Shown: positions 23,699 through 36,500 of the stretch, piece by piece
Numbering within the stretch: the first letter of the stretch is position 1
Layout of the letters: every line of letters begins with the position of its first letter
From: Zeugodacus cucurbitae
Lineage: Eukaryota > Arthropoda > Insecta > Diptera > Tephritidae
DNA length: 64,000 nt
Direction: 5' to 3'
Assembly: GCF_028554725.1 (NCBI RefSeq)
Contig: NC_071668.1
Coordinates: 17,773,501-17,837,500 of the forward strand
The notes under the pieces: generated by a model
Seen by the model: the letters and a program-made list of their open reading frames with translations, nothing else
The model's database searches: none
Told to the model about the DNA's origin: nothing
Made by a program: the position numbers and the translations under genes

Positions 23699-24758
23699 TA
23701 AATAAATTGCATAACTAAGTTCCATAAATAAATGCAATTTCCAAATTTTGAAATTTTTTGAACAAATTTTTGATTTTGTTTCTATAAAATGAATCAAGGA
23801 GTGCGTTAATCGAGCACGTCCGGTTGTATCGTTCGTCCTTATCGATATAGTATATGTATGTATGTATGTGCTTGCTTATAACATTCACTTTTAATGCTAG
23901 TGCACAACAAAAACATTAGCGCTTATCATTTTGATGCAGACGAGTCTAACAAATATATGTTTGTATATATTCTGTAACATATATAAATATAGGCAAGTAT
24001 ACGAGAGGAGAGGAGCTTCGCTTTTCAAGAAGTGACGTTTATTTGACTTATAAAATGTTTATATAAAATTTATAAATGTGTACGACTACTGCAAAGCATG
24101 ACAAGAGCACAAAGACAGACACAGATATACATACAAACATACATACATTAAATAAACAAACCAGTGACTTGAGTGAAAACAATATCTTAAGATTGTGCGT
24201 TGTCTAATTTGGTTGTAATAATAAAACTATATCTGGCATTATTTATTTATGAAATTTTTCAATAAAAAAAATAACAATAATAATATTAAATACTGAAACA
24301 GATACCTTGCTTTATTATTATTATTTTTCTCTTTTTAAAAATCATTTTCTCTTATTTAATTAAATTATTGTTTTAAATAAATAAATTTCCACTTTTTACG
24401 CAATTTTTACTTTCTGGTAACCTTACACTTTACATTTGTTTATAAAATTTTATTTAAATTATTATATTTTATAAATTTTTTGGTTATCTCAGAAAAAAAA
24501 TTTACAAAATTTCTATTAAATTTGTTAAAAAATGTATGTATTTATATCTGTAACAAAAAAAATAAAAAAAAATAAAATAAAAATAGTCGGAGAAAAAGCT
24601 TTGTAGACCGTCTAATTGGACGTGGTAACCAAAAACAATCAAAATTTTATGTATTGAAATTAAAACAGCGAAGCGCTGTTAAATGTAATTGAAGAACTAT
24701 TTTCCATAAGTTACCGGTTTTATTACGTGTTTTATTCGGTTCAATATCGTCATAACAT
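23699..24758. other. Intergenic DNA
   Basis: AT-rich, with (GTAT)n near 23855 and homopolymer-like AAT stretches. No exon recognised. Confidence 0.35.
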
Positions 24759-25495
24759 TCAAGTCGCTAAAAAGAGTCCCTTGGTATTGGGCTCGATCCA
24801 AGTATCAATCCAATTTTTGACTTCTTCATAAGAACTGAAGTGCTCGTTAGCTAGACCGTATGCCATCGATCGGAACAAGTGGTAGTCAGATGGAGCAACG
24901 TCTGGAGAATACGGCGAGTGGGGTAAGATCTCCCATTTCAGCGTCTCCAAATATTTTTTGACCACCTTTGCCACGTGAGGCCGAGCATTGTTATCCTGGA
25001 GAATGAATTTATCGTGTCTTTCCTCGTACTGTGGCCGTTTTTCTTTTAGTGCTCGGCTCAATTGCATCAATTGCGTTCGGTATCGAATATCGTCCAATTC
25101 CTCTTGAGTTTGAAACGCATCTTGGTCGAGTAATGCTTCCAATTCCTTCGACCACCATGCCGGTCTTCGACTTCATAATCACCATTCTTAAAACGTTGAA
25201 ACCATTCGCGACATGTTCGTTCACTTAGGACAGCCTCACCGTACGTATCCGAAAGCATTCGATGAGTCTCAGCCGCACTTTTCTTGGAATTAAAAAAGAA
25301 AAGCAAAATTTCCCGCAAATGTCGAGAATTCGGCTCAAAAAGTGACATTTTCAGTTGAGAATAAGTTTTGGATGCAAGCAGATCTCTACAAATATTTTGT
25401 TGGGTTAATGTTTACACAAATGTCCAAGATCGATATAAAACGATTTAATCGACCAGTGCTTGACCCTACGGCGGAAAGCAAAGTTGTAGACCTAA
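24759..25495 (-). mobile_element. Internally deleted mariner (DD34D) with broken transposase
   Basis: The N-terminal helix-turn-helix part reads leftwards from 25348 (MSLFEPNSRHLREILLFFF, then RTCREWFQRFKNGD and EDRHGGRR). A frameshift near 25140 passes into a second frame (25142-24759) with SRALKEKRPQY, ARPHVAKVVKKYLETLKW and the third catalytic block PDVAPSDYHLF. Roughly 130 codons holding the first catalytic Asp are deleted. The second catalytic position, normally HDN, reads DNN, so that Asp is replaced by Asn. The upstream end matches a mariner inverted repeat (TTAGGTCTACAACTTTGC on the minus strand, 25495-25478) with TA outside. No matching opposite end was found. It is nonfunctional. 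Confidence 0.82.
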
Positions 25496-25985
25496 TAGTT
25501 AGCACAGTAAGGGCCTGAAGCATTGTCCGTTACTACAACAGTCGATTCTAAAGTTCTCACTGTACCACAACTACTGATAAACATAGAATGCGTTATATCC
25601 TTGTACCCCGACGTACAGCTTTAAATCAGATTTTTAGTAATAATTAAGAATGTTACCTTAGGCAGTCGACCACAAACCTTGGAGGGTATTTCTGTCATGA
25701 AAAAGTTTCTTATAACAAAATATCAGCTTTTAGGAGGCTTAAAAAACTTTAGTTCTGTTTGCTTCTTAGATAATTACAAAGCGTAGAACTCAGAAAGAGG
25801 GAGGAATTCTGAAAATACACGATTCTTGCATGCTGAAAAACACGTTCGCGAAAATTATACCTTCAATGTTAGATCGGAGAAAAGCATTTCATTGATGTAC
25901 GTGATTCTTTATAACATTTTTTAGTAATATTCACATATGTAGCTCTCAATCTCGATAAAATATGACTCAAAAACAAGAGAGTTCG
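25496..25985. other. Unassigned noncoding DNA
   Basis: No exon or transposon end is recognised between the mariner and the tandem array. Confidence 0.3.
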
Positions 25986-26507
25986 GCTCGCTGTACTGAT
26001 TAGGAAATTTTAAACGTACACGTTAGGGTCAAAGGTCACAAATCGATAGGAACGTTTTTCGTTCCCTGATACATCGAACAGCTTCCGTTCAGCACACTCT
26101 ACTGAATAGGAAATTTGAAATGTGCACGTTACGGTCAAAGGTCACAAACTGATAGGAACGTTTTTCGTTTATTAATGATCCGAAATGCTTCCCTGATACC
26201 TCAAACTACTTCGGAACCATGAGCACCGTTCAGCATACTCTACTGAATAGGAAATTTTAAATGTACACGTTAGGGTCAAAGGTCAGAATTTCATAGAAAC
26301 GTTTTTCGTTTATAAATGATATGAAATGCTTTCCTGATACTTCAAACAACTTCGGAACCATGAGTACCGTTCAGCACACTCTACTGAATAGGAAATTTGA
26401 CTGTACACGTTAGGGTCAAAGGTCACAAATTGATAGGAACGTTTTTCGAATATTAAAGATCCGAAATGCTTTCCTGATACCTCAAACAACTTCGGTACCA
26501 TTAGTAC
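25986..26507. repeat. Tandem array, about 3.7 units of 141 bp
   Basis: Units begin CGTTCAGCACACTCTACTG at 26086, 26227 and 26368 (141, 141 and 140 bp). A shortened unit precedes them from about 25986. Each unit reads through 'gaataggaaattt', the DR1-like box, 'gataggaacgtttttcg' and 'cctgatac..caaac'. Units differ at roughly one base in ten, so the array is not recent. No coding frame is shared between units. Confidence 0.85.
26025..26425 (+). promoter_or_regulatory. Four DR1-type nuclear-receptor sites within the tandem array
   Basis: Each array unit has two direct half-sites separated by one base: AGGGTCAAAGGTCA at 26025-26038, 26272-26285 and 26412-26425, and ACGGTCAAAGGTCA at 26131-26144. 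This is the DR1 consensus bound by HNF4, USP/RXR and COUP-TF (Seven-up) type receptors. The motif match is direct; function is inference. Confidence 0.5.
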
Positions 26508-26819
26508 CGTTTGGAAGTTTTATTACACTCTAAATATTAGTCTGGTAAAGTCAAATTCGTTCATAGGACTCTGTCACCTGAGTAACTAGCAAATAGTTTT
26601 CGTAAAAGCCTGCAACTAATCCCGAAATAACTACCGGAATTCCAGAATTTCGGGATTAAAATATTACTGAGAGATTACTATTTCTGTGTTTCGGGACCTC
26701 GGGATTTTTGGATCTAATAGATTAAAAATGTTGTTGAATATTAATATGAATGAAATCTACACTTGAGAATCCAACAAATTGAGTGAATTGTTCACTGGGT
26801 TATACACACTGCCAAAAGT

Positions 26820-27716
26820 CAATTCAAAAAGCGCCACCGCTAAGAATCATTTCTGTGCGGTTACACTATGCAACTACAAGTATTAATACACACGCATTCC
26901 CTTGTAGACACAGACAAACAAACAAATAAATATGAGTATTTCCAATTCATAGTACAATAATTCAGAATCCGATTCCGAATGCCGCAGTAATGATGATAGT
27001 GGCGACAGCAACAATGACTATAGGAACGACAACGACGACGCGGCTACGACAACGACGATGACAAAGTCACAGAAACGCTCCCGAACGCTATAGTGGCCAA
27101 AGTAAACACAAAGGCAAAGCAACAGGCAGCCGCCGTGACAGTCGTTATCAAGCGTTTAACGCGTAAAGAACACATGTTTCGTTAATACGGTGAAGATTTA
27201 CGAAATAGTGCGAATAACAAAGTCAGAGTTAAGTTACCGAGGTGAAAAATCGTTCGTGAAACAATAGTTTACAATTTTGGAAAATTATTTTGAAATTTTC
27301 GAAAAACAGGACGAGTTTCGGAGTTCGCGTGCATATTGTGTCTTACAACACTTTTGTGTATTTGCTTTGTCTTTAGAGGCGTATTAATCGTGACGAACGC
27401 GCCTGAAAGACATTCCCGCAATCAATTGCCATTGATAAGAAAGCCAAAGTTCGTTGTTCAGAAAACTGTTTGATTACGAATTTTCGAAATAACGAAATTC
27501 ACTGTTGTTCAGTTCTAGTATTTTATAAATAAATAAGTGTATGAAATACTTTGGAAAAAAAGTGTTTTGAATGAAAAGTGTTTATGAAACTCAATAACAA
27601 AACATCTGTTTCTACGCCTGCCCCATATTTGCACACCTCAATAAATAAAATCTCGTTTTACAATACGCCGCTGTTTTGGATTGCCTTTCAACAATTTCGT
27701 AGAATTGAAAATTTCC
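26820..27716 (+). other. CpG-rich segment, candidate distant noncoding first exon
   Basis: Unlike the surrounding AT-rich DNA, 26820-27500 is rich in CG dinucleotides and has CAACGACGACG-type triplet runs (26990-27065) like fly 5' UTRs. No frame is open beyond short upstream-ORF length. A strong donor-like GTGAGTACAT follows at 27717. The next plus-strand gene is the CD36-family receptor, whose ATG-bearing exon is preceded by a good splice acceptor at 57495-57496. This segment could be its noncoding first exon across a 30-kb intron. An enhancer, or a first exon of another transcript, is equally possible. Confidence 0.35.
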
Positions 27717-28622
27717 GTGAGTACATAGAGGCTATGTGAATACATCTGTATGTAATTTTCCATAGTTAAATCATGACCGAAACTGTTTGTAATGCAATTA
27801 CAGTATTTATTAATGATTTTTGAGATTACAAACAAATTAAATATTCACAGTAATCAAAGGAAAATGCCTCAAAGGAAATGATTTAGCAGTTGCATAGCAC
27901 TGTGATTTTTTATAAAATAATTCAAGATGTTGGGGTCTACAAATTGTTGAATGATTGCTTTAAAATTTATCTGAGATCAAATACAATTTTTTTCTGATTA
28001 TTCGGTTATTTAGGTGTTGGGAGTTTGAAACTCGACTGAGAAAAAGTAAAAAAATTATAGACTTTGTTTATGGACAGTTTCTGCTTATTGGCAGGCAGTA
28101 ACTTCAGTATCTGAAGCGAAATAACCTCTCACTATAATCATAAATTATTCGAAAAGACAATGTCTCTTTGAATTTGAAATAACCAACAAACTATTCAACC
28201 TTTTTGAGATATTTTTGGCCTATATTCGAATTCATGGCATAGACATGGCGAACATTTTTGGAACAAGTTTTTATACATTATTCTAATCTATCAGTAATTA
28301 GAATTGTCAGAACGTAAACTCATATTTGAACGAAAACAAATACAAATCGCTAATATCATCCGTACCTAGCAACAACAAATGGAATATTAAACCATCTACT
28401 GTTGAATAGAATATGTAAAATTATTTTGGCATCACTAAATAGTCCTAATATACAAATAGTTCAATTAACGGTGGTAATTAAGACATAAATTGCTTCATCG
28501 TTAGATTTTGATTAAGCTCAAGCAAATTAATATTTGATACCTCAGAGAAACATTTGATTTGTTTATGGAAAATTATTTGTGAATAAAATGTATAATAACA
28601 TTGAAAAGCTAAATCGAGAACA
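27717..28622. other. Unassigned AT-rich DNA
   Basis: No exon, RNA or transposon end is recognised. Confidence 0.3.
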
Positions 28623-29761
28623 ATTGAAGAGTGACTTTTCAAAAGGGGATATCTACATCTTGACAGTTTTTTTCACAAAATAAAAAAAGGTTCTGATGCA
28701 AATATTTGTAGACCTAATGAAAAATAATTTTTGTGTTTAGAAACTATGTAAACAATTTGGTAAAAATAGGTCCTTGCCATATAGAGCTATACAATTAAAA
28801 AAAAAACAGAATATCCCTTTTTGATACGGAATTTTAATAATATCCACTTTTGTTGTGTACTCATATGTAAATATCCCCTGGAACTACTCGACCGATTTGA
28901 ATGAAATTTGGCACATAATACTCTCTTAACACCCTGATGACACGGATGAAAAATAAGTGAAATCGATTCCCAACTACGCCTACTTCCCATTTAACTCAAT
29001 TTTGAATTCCATCTGATTGGTTAACTTTATAACATGTACATTAGGAACCAATGAAGATAGCAGAATAAAATTTTACACAAATACTGTATTTGAACTGTGG
29101 CATCACTTGTGGAAAAATTGTCGCAATCGGACTTTAACTTTTCAAGTCCCTGTATATCGAACATGAAGAACTCAGTGCCTAGAGTTACCTTTCCGTTGTG
29201 CTTCATGTGGAGTTATCAGCCGTGATAAAAATATTTCTTCTTCAATTTTCGTCTTTCGGTTATACAAGGTTTTTCTATTGCGTAACGGAATATTGAGTCT
29301 ACGGAATGGACTTGCACTTGTATAAAACTTTTGAAAATGTATGTGAGCACGGTACTTAAAACTCATACACAGAGGATCCTTCTCTGCATAACTGTGTGTT
29401 AATATTGAATGGTGTTACAAAACGTTGTCGAAACGTAGATACTCCAATTAAAACCAGAATTTATACCCTTACAATTTCCGTTCTCGTGGTTTTTCGCATT
29501 ACTACCCTTTCTTCCGCCACTATTTTGATCTTCTGCGGTTTTCTCATTGATGATGTGGTAAAATCAATAAGAGTCGTTAAAATCCTCACGAAATTAGCCC
29601 TTTTGAAATGGACGCCCACATTTAAAGCTTCTATACTTGGAAACTACCTCGTTCAGATCAGAATCCAAATGACGAAATTACATATATTAGAACAAGACTG
29701 CTACTTATTAAAAAAAAAAAAAAAAATGTAAATATCCCCATTTGAAAAGTCGCTCCTCAAT
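28623..29761. mobile_element. 1.14-kb element with 36-bp terminal inverted repeats
   Basis: The 36 bases at 28623-28658 (GACTTTTCAAAAGGGGATAT core) match the reverse complement of 29726-29761 at 32 of 36 positions. The likely target duplication is AATT or part of it. The interior contains a partial alpha repeat (28870-29190) and an unrecognised plus-strand ORF at 29396-29731 with no transposase motif. Superfamily not assigned. Confidence 0.65.
28870..29190 (+). repeat. Alpha repeat fragment
   Basis: It matches the 3' half of the alpha copy at 57807 (ctactcgaccgattt, accctgatgacac, aactacgcctac, cgaacatgaagaactcag). Both ends are missing, and it lies inside the 28623-29761 inverted-repeat element. 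Confidence 0.65.
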
Positions 29762-32700
29762 TTTAAGTTGAATTGTGTTGAATGAAGAGAATATTACAAT
29801 TGTCTTGTTTATGTATTTGTTATAAGGTAGGTACTGTTAATTAAGTCAAGTTGTTCTCAATCTATTATCCGATTTGCTGACTATTTTATTCTACAATGAT
29901 TCCTCAGAAAGCGCTTACATATATCTGTTTGTTATAGTAATTTATTAATTCAATTAGAATATAATAAATATTTAGTCTGTTATCATTAACAGTTCTCGAT
30001 ATACGCCTTGTTTTTCCTAACTTTTGCACCCACACTTTACTATGCGCGTACTTCCGCATACTTGATTTTATACTCATATGTATATGTATTTGTAAAAAAC
30101 TTATGTCGATAATGAATAATATTTACATAACGGCACACCAGCCACTAGAAATGAAACATTTTGCTTTATTAAAGATTGAATGTGTGCAATTAAATAAATG
30201 TGGATGCATGAAGGAAAGGATTAAGTTAGGGGAGTCTAACATTAGATTCGCAAATTGTATAAAATAAAGGCGATTGAATTATTGTGTAATAATTAATTAC
30301 TTTAATGAATCTTACTTCCGATAATTTTATTCGACAAATCTCTTCAGACTTTCACTTAGCGATATGGAAATATGGTTTCCATGAGAACATACTGGTCAAC
30401 TGAGTACGGTGCTAACTGTGAACCAATCATTTCAAGTACATACATATGTATAAGTAAAGTGGCTATAAATCGTAAATAACCAATAAGTATAGAAAATCTG
30501 TTTTAACAAGCATCTAATTTCTCTTAAAGTAAATGGAAACCGCTACAGTTTTCATTACTTAGAACAATAATTACAGCCCTTTAATATGAGACACAAATAC
30601 AAAGTGAATAAATAAATAATATTAACAATAATACAACAAAAGTGTAGACACTTTTTCGAAACGCACTCAAAGAGCTACATACATATGTAGTCACTTAAGT
30701 ACACACTTGTATCGCATTAAATATGATGAGGCATTTAATCAGAATGTGTTTACTTCGATAGTTTTGTGTGATTCACAAAAGGAAAAATTCAATAAAAGAA
30801 ACACCCGCTTAACTTGATACCAGTCTGCTATTCGACACACTGACACCGGTTGACAATAATGTGAGAAAAGCAGCAGCACTTTCGCAAATAAATCGGTAAA
30901 ATGTAAATAAATTTATACAATTGTAAAACACACATGTGTATTATTTGCGTACGGCAACTACAGTCATTCAGTTAATCTTGCGCGTCTGTTTATTTGGAAT
31001 GCAATTAGTTTTCTCAGTAAGTTGTAGTAATGAACGGCCAGCTTAAGCCGATGATGCACAATAGCGACCCAGTGAGAAAAGCTGTAGAGAGTTGGGAAAA
31101 TTTTTTTTTGGTTTTGATGGATATTTAGGGAGAATATTTTTAGACTTGACTTAGTAATATATTCATAATTTTTTTTAAATTTTTTGTTATCAGTTTAGTC
31201 AAGTTTCTCACCCAATGATATTTAGAATTGCGCCAAAGAAACGTCAACCAAATGAAACGAAACTAAGTGCTTTCCAACTGACATTATTTCGAATTAAACC
31301 CCTTTTTTCATAATCTTTAAGTTCAGTTTACCACCTAACGAAGTTCTGACAAGCTCCAATTAACGTCAAATCGTCAAGTAGGTATTAGTAAATACCTTGT
31401 AAGGTATCCGTATGAGAATGATATAATTAATTTAATATATTTCTCTCAATCTTTGTAACCAGTCTCTGTAATACACATTTTTCCAACATATATACCAACT
31501 CATAAACATTTATAAATATACTGTACTATCGGAAAGGCTTGTCATTTTATCGACATGCTCACCAGTAGCTGTCAATTATCAGTCATACTACAAATATGAC
31601 GTTTAATAGCCTAATATTGACAGTACTAAATATGAATATACTCATTTTTCGAACTTACAGTCAATATGTACACAATATATTTAGCAATAAACGGCTTCAA
31701 TAACTGTATAATAAATACTAATGTAAACAAATATATGAAGAGCAAATGTGTAATGCACTTTTAAGAAGCGTGCCTCTAGTTTACCTAACGATTAAAGTTG
31801 TTATAATTTATCAGTAATTAGTGGGAAATTAAAATAAATAGTAACAGTCAGCTATAAATTTGAGCGTCAAACGTCAGATTTTGTAATACAAACGCACGAG
31901 AGAGTGCGGTGAAATGTTGACATTTTCTAACACTTTCCAATATTTATCTATTTTTTATAACTCAATGAATGTGAAATATTGAAGCTATGAAAATTAAAAT
32001 ATATAGTATTTCAATGAAAAATATTAATTATTAGAATTTGTATCATCTTTCTTCTCCACACAATATTCAGCAGCCAACTTCAAGTCATAGCGAACTGTCA
32101 AAATTGAGTTTATTGAGGAATGATTTATATTAATTGTATCGGTATGAAGATTTTTAACAGTTATCTTGGCATTTGACGAGTTATAAGAGTGCCTTTATTT
32201 CTAAAAATTATTTCAAAAAGTCACAATTTGTCTAGGGAGGCCCATAAAATAAAATGTTTAATTACTATTTATATTATTTTCCATATTATTATGACTCCTT
32301 TCAACTATTAAAATCAATTAGAATAAATTAAATTACTAACTCACACAATATTTACTATTTTTATTCGATAAATTATGAACTAATAAAATAATAAAACAGG
32401 TTTTGCATACGTATATATTTATAAATATAATATATGCTCTGTTGACAATTCCTCACTTAAGTGCCTAATGAAAAATTCACAGTAATCTGATGTCGGCTTT
32501 ATAGATATTCAAACGACGCACAATTGAAACGATGCTCGATTGACATTGTCTCATTAAGCTGTTTTGCTTAGAATTTAATTAATTAATCTTCTGCGCAATT
32601 TGCATTAGATATAATTCAATTTGCAATCGTTTAAATGTTGTTAAAGTGTGATATATTTAATGTCAGGAAATCACACCTGGAAAATACAATGTAATGCTTA

Positions 32701-32909
32701 ACAATAATGAGAAGATTTGCAAATAAATAGTTAATTCTAAATAAATAATATTATTCCAGATAAATTTACGGGATAGTTACAATATAAGTCTTCCTCTCTG
32801 AGTGCTCAAAAACCTTCTAGATGTGGTGAATCGAACAAACAACTGATATAAAACACAAAGACTGGTACAATCTAAAGGACAGAAAATATCTAGCTTTTAT
32901 ATCCCTTAA
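29762..32909. other. Intergenic AT-rich DNA
   Basis: No exon recognised. Bases near 32068 carry 'cagcagccaacttcaag', a phrase also found near 12722 and 35474 that suggests remnants of one repeat. ATACATATGTA simple palindromes recur. Confidence 0.35.
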
Positions 32910-33521
32910 GGGATTACATGGGTTTTGTCATGTAAAAAGGCATATTATATGGTATGTTTACTATGTCTTATAGATACATATTTAAAGAATAATTTCTGAA
33001 AGTTTCATAAAAAACCCTCGGAAAAAAGGTGCGTCCGCGTTGTCAGCATAACTCCTGATAGGATCATCTATTATGAAAAAATTAAAATAAGTGTTTTAGT
33101 TAAGACCATAAACTCGTGCTTGAACAAAGAAAAGACAAAAAGAGTAAAAAATTGGAATTTTGGAAGACATTTTTCCAAAAAAATACAAATGTCGGTCAAA
33201 TTTGCTTGATATCTTTTTTTTTTAAATAGTTAATTATTGAAAAAAAATAAAAATTCTTCGCCGAAATACGAGTAAATTGTATCTCGAACACCTGTGCGAA
33301 ATTTCATCAAGATCGGTTGAGTAGTTTTCGAGAACATTTGACAACCAGCTTTGAAAACACGGTTCCGAGGAAAACGCGTTTAAAGTTCTACTTGACTGGG
33401 AGCGCACACCTTTCAAAGGCTGTATCTCCGAAACTATTATTCGGATCGACTTGAAAACTTAGGATACCATTCTTGCAGAAATTAATAAGCCAAAAAAATC
33501 GATTTGAACCCACGTAGCCCC
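32910..33521. mobile_element. TTAA-flanked miniature element, GGGGCTACGTGGGTT termini (612 bp)
   Basis: The left end is GGGATTACATGGGTT and the right end in reverse complement is GGGGCTACGTGGGTT (12 of 15 matching). TTAA lies directly outside both ends (32906-32909 and 33522-33525). No coding capacity. Same size and terminal style as the element at 8176. Confidence 0.7.
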
Positions 33522-36500
33522 TTAAAAGGATGTAAATTATACTCTCTCGAGTTCAGTTTGACTGGATAACTTTACTGATGCTTTCAAATTTAAATATTTT
33601 TGTGGGAGAGCAGAGCTCAAATACGACAAGTAGAGAACTTGCGAAACAAAGACTTGTATGAATTGAAAATTCGTAACTGACTTAACCCGAATTAACCCAC
33701 GATTACCATATGGTAACGCAAAATTTATCCCTATATCTTCATAAATAACTTGAAAATTACACTATAAAACTACAAAATACGTTGGTTTTTTGCATTTTCT
33801 GGAAAAGTTAAATATTGATATTAATCGTAAAACAAATTTAATTTTCGTGCTCAGGGGGCCAAAATACATGGGAGTATTTCATTTCAGAAAAATCTGAAAC
33901 GTAAAAAGTTCTGGGCAGTACCGGGTTGAGATCTATGAAGTTTTATTCGGAGACATTTGCAGATAGCGAATATCTAGTTATAGGGCTATAGGCTTCGCTC
34001 CAAAATTATTGATGAATTTGAATGAGCATTGAATAGGTTATCGTATCGATTTAATCGCTATAATAATACATTTCTAATTGCTCTCGAAGTTATTGTTATA
34101 TTATAGTGTATTGTTTCATAACAAATTTTCACAGTTAGTCGTGCCGTTTCTGAAGTTACATAACGCTAACTTACTCACTATAGTATCCTTTAACAATTTT
34201 CTATGATTTACAAATAACTCAACTCAATCAACTATTGCTAAATCACTAAATCTATTTAAGTGGCAATTAAGTGAATGCAGAACTTCTATTTTTGTTTAAT
34301 TGAAATTAATTTAGACTTTTTTCGCATCTTAGTTCGATACATAAACACACATAAATATATACAAATGTAGTACAATTGGACGACTTGCTCAAAAACGCTC
34401 AAGTCAATTCACTAAATGGCAAAAAATGAATCTAAATTAAAGCAAGTAAAAATCGTGTGCGGATTTCTAGGTCGCCTGACTGTGTTGATTGTGTATGAGA
34501 ATACATGAGCAGAGATATACTGTTTATAAATAACTTTGGCACTATATTTCGTAACACATTTTTTTGTTTTTAATATCAGATCGATTGATTTTCAAACTAA
34601 TCGAATACGAGTGTTTTTGTATATTATTAAATATATATATTATTTAAGTAATTTTTTTATAGAAAAAATCTAAAATTTTAATGTAATCATAATTAAGTAT
34701 TATCTTAAAACTGTTTATTTCAAAATTTTTATAAAAAATATTAACAAAAATATTTTTTTTTCTTTTAAAATATTTAAATAATTCCATAAATCTGGTCCTA
34801 TCATCTTATATATCATTCTTTCCATTGCAATTTTAATATTTGGAAGCTTTATATCATTTCTACACTCTCTAACCAGTTAGTATTTCAAAAGTACTTCAAT
34901 TATAATTAATCTATATACATTATTCTTTTAATTACTTAACTAGTTTTAGTGCAATTTCAAAAAAACAAAAACCGCGCTTTAATGCCGTGTGTTATTTTTT
35001 TCAGTTTTAACATTAGGAATAAATGATGTTTTTTTTTTATTTTTTCCGCATCTTTTAATTACATTTACACTTTTGTAGCCTTTGACTCGGTTAAGCTTTC
35101 AACATTTACTGTGGTGTTACCAAGTAGTATAGTAATTCAACCAGTTTAAACTGGTGTACTCAAAAACAGAGTCCATATTTTAATGTAATTGCTATCTCAG
35201 TAAATCTAATTTTTATTTGGAATTAGAAAAAACTGCATTTAAATGTTGTTGATAATAAAATTAGGGTATATATATCATCAACCATTAAAGTTAGTACTTA
35301 TATGTGCATTATGAGTTCTTTACTTGTTTAACTGAAATAATAATATTTGAGTTCGTATTCTAAGTAAAAATACAGTGATTTTGTTTTCGAATTTAATTTC
35401 GAAATATTTCAAATAGTGAAGCTATCAAATAAGAATCAATATTTTCCCGTTTTTATTTTCGAAACTTTTATCCGCAGCCAACTTCAAGCTGTAAGCGAAA
35501 ATCTTTAGGTACCCTAGTAAGATTTAGTGAAAGTATGATATTTGGCAACACTGAATATATATAGGCTATCCAGCAATAAAAATCATAATGAGATCATATA
35601 CATACATCAAATGGGAACTTCAAATGAAGCTTCAAAAACAAAAAAAAACCAAAAAAGTCAAGGGTTAAATTTAGGCCTACAATTAAATTTAGCTACTATA
35701 TCTATTTGTAAAAGCACACATATATACATACAGTAGATTACATCATTCATGCATTTTCCGTATTGTCATCTGTGCAATTATAAAAATGTTCATAATTAGC
35801 GCTAAAGTTCAGATTTAATTGCTATTTAATTGCGCCAAATCTACCATAAATTTCACTATTACCAAAAATATGATGTGAACTATTATTCTGGAATTCTCAC
35901 ACACACACACACATACAATACAAATACAATGTAATTAGTTTACTAAAAGGGAGCTATATCTAATTAAAACAATTGTAATTTCGCTTACTTTCAAATTTCA
36001 ATTTAAGTGTGTAATTTTATAGTTTCGGGAATAAACAAAAGTTAGTGTCTTTTGTGGTTGAGCGCGAACAACAAGTGTTAAATGTACAAAGTAATACAAA
36101 ATAACTATTAATTTGATTACGTTTTCAAATTTAACAACAGTGCATAGGAAATTCGAATATTTTTTGAGACTTGTCCTCTAATTGGATCAACTGAAAGTGG
36201 ATATAAATAGCAATTTTTGCATTTGTTGCCGGGCAATATTGTGGTAATCCAATAATGCGGAGGTTTCCGGTTTCTTAAAGGAATATTTGTGCCTTAAAAG
36301 AATGTATATATGTGCTTTATATTCATATTTCGAAAAAGATTCGAAAAAGATCGATTCCTCACTACTTAGTGGAGAGTGGTGAATCGAACAAGCAACTGGC
36401 ATAAATCAAATAAACTGTCATAATCTAGAATTGATTATTAGAGTGTAATACAATGGAACGAACTGATTAGCTTGTTATAAACAAATATTGGAAACAGTTG

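Noticed and set aside
26096..26507. CRISPR-like repeat array
   Set aside because: Units are 141 bp direct tandem repeats without alternating unique spacers, and the genome is a fly.
29396..29731. 111-codon plus-strand ORF in the 36-bp inverted-repeat element
   Set aside because: Ends in a poly-lysine run from an A tract and has no transposase or other motif. Kept only as part of the element description.
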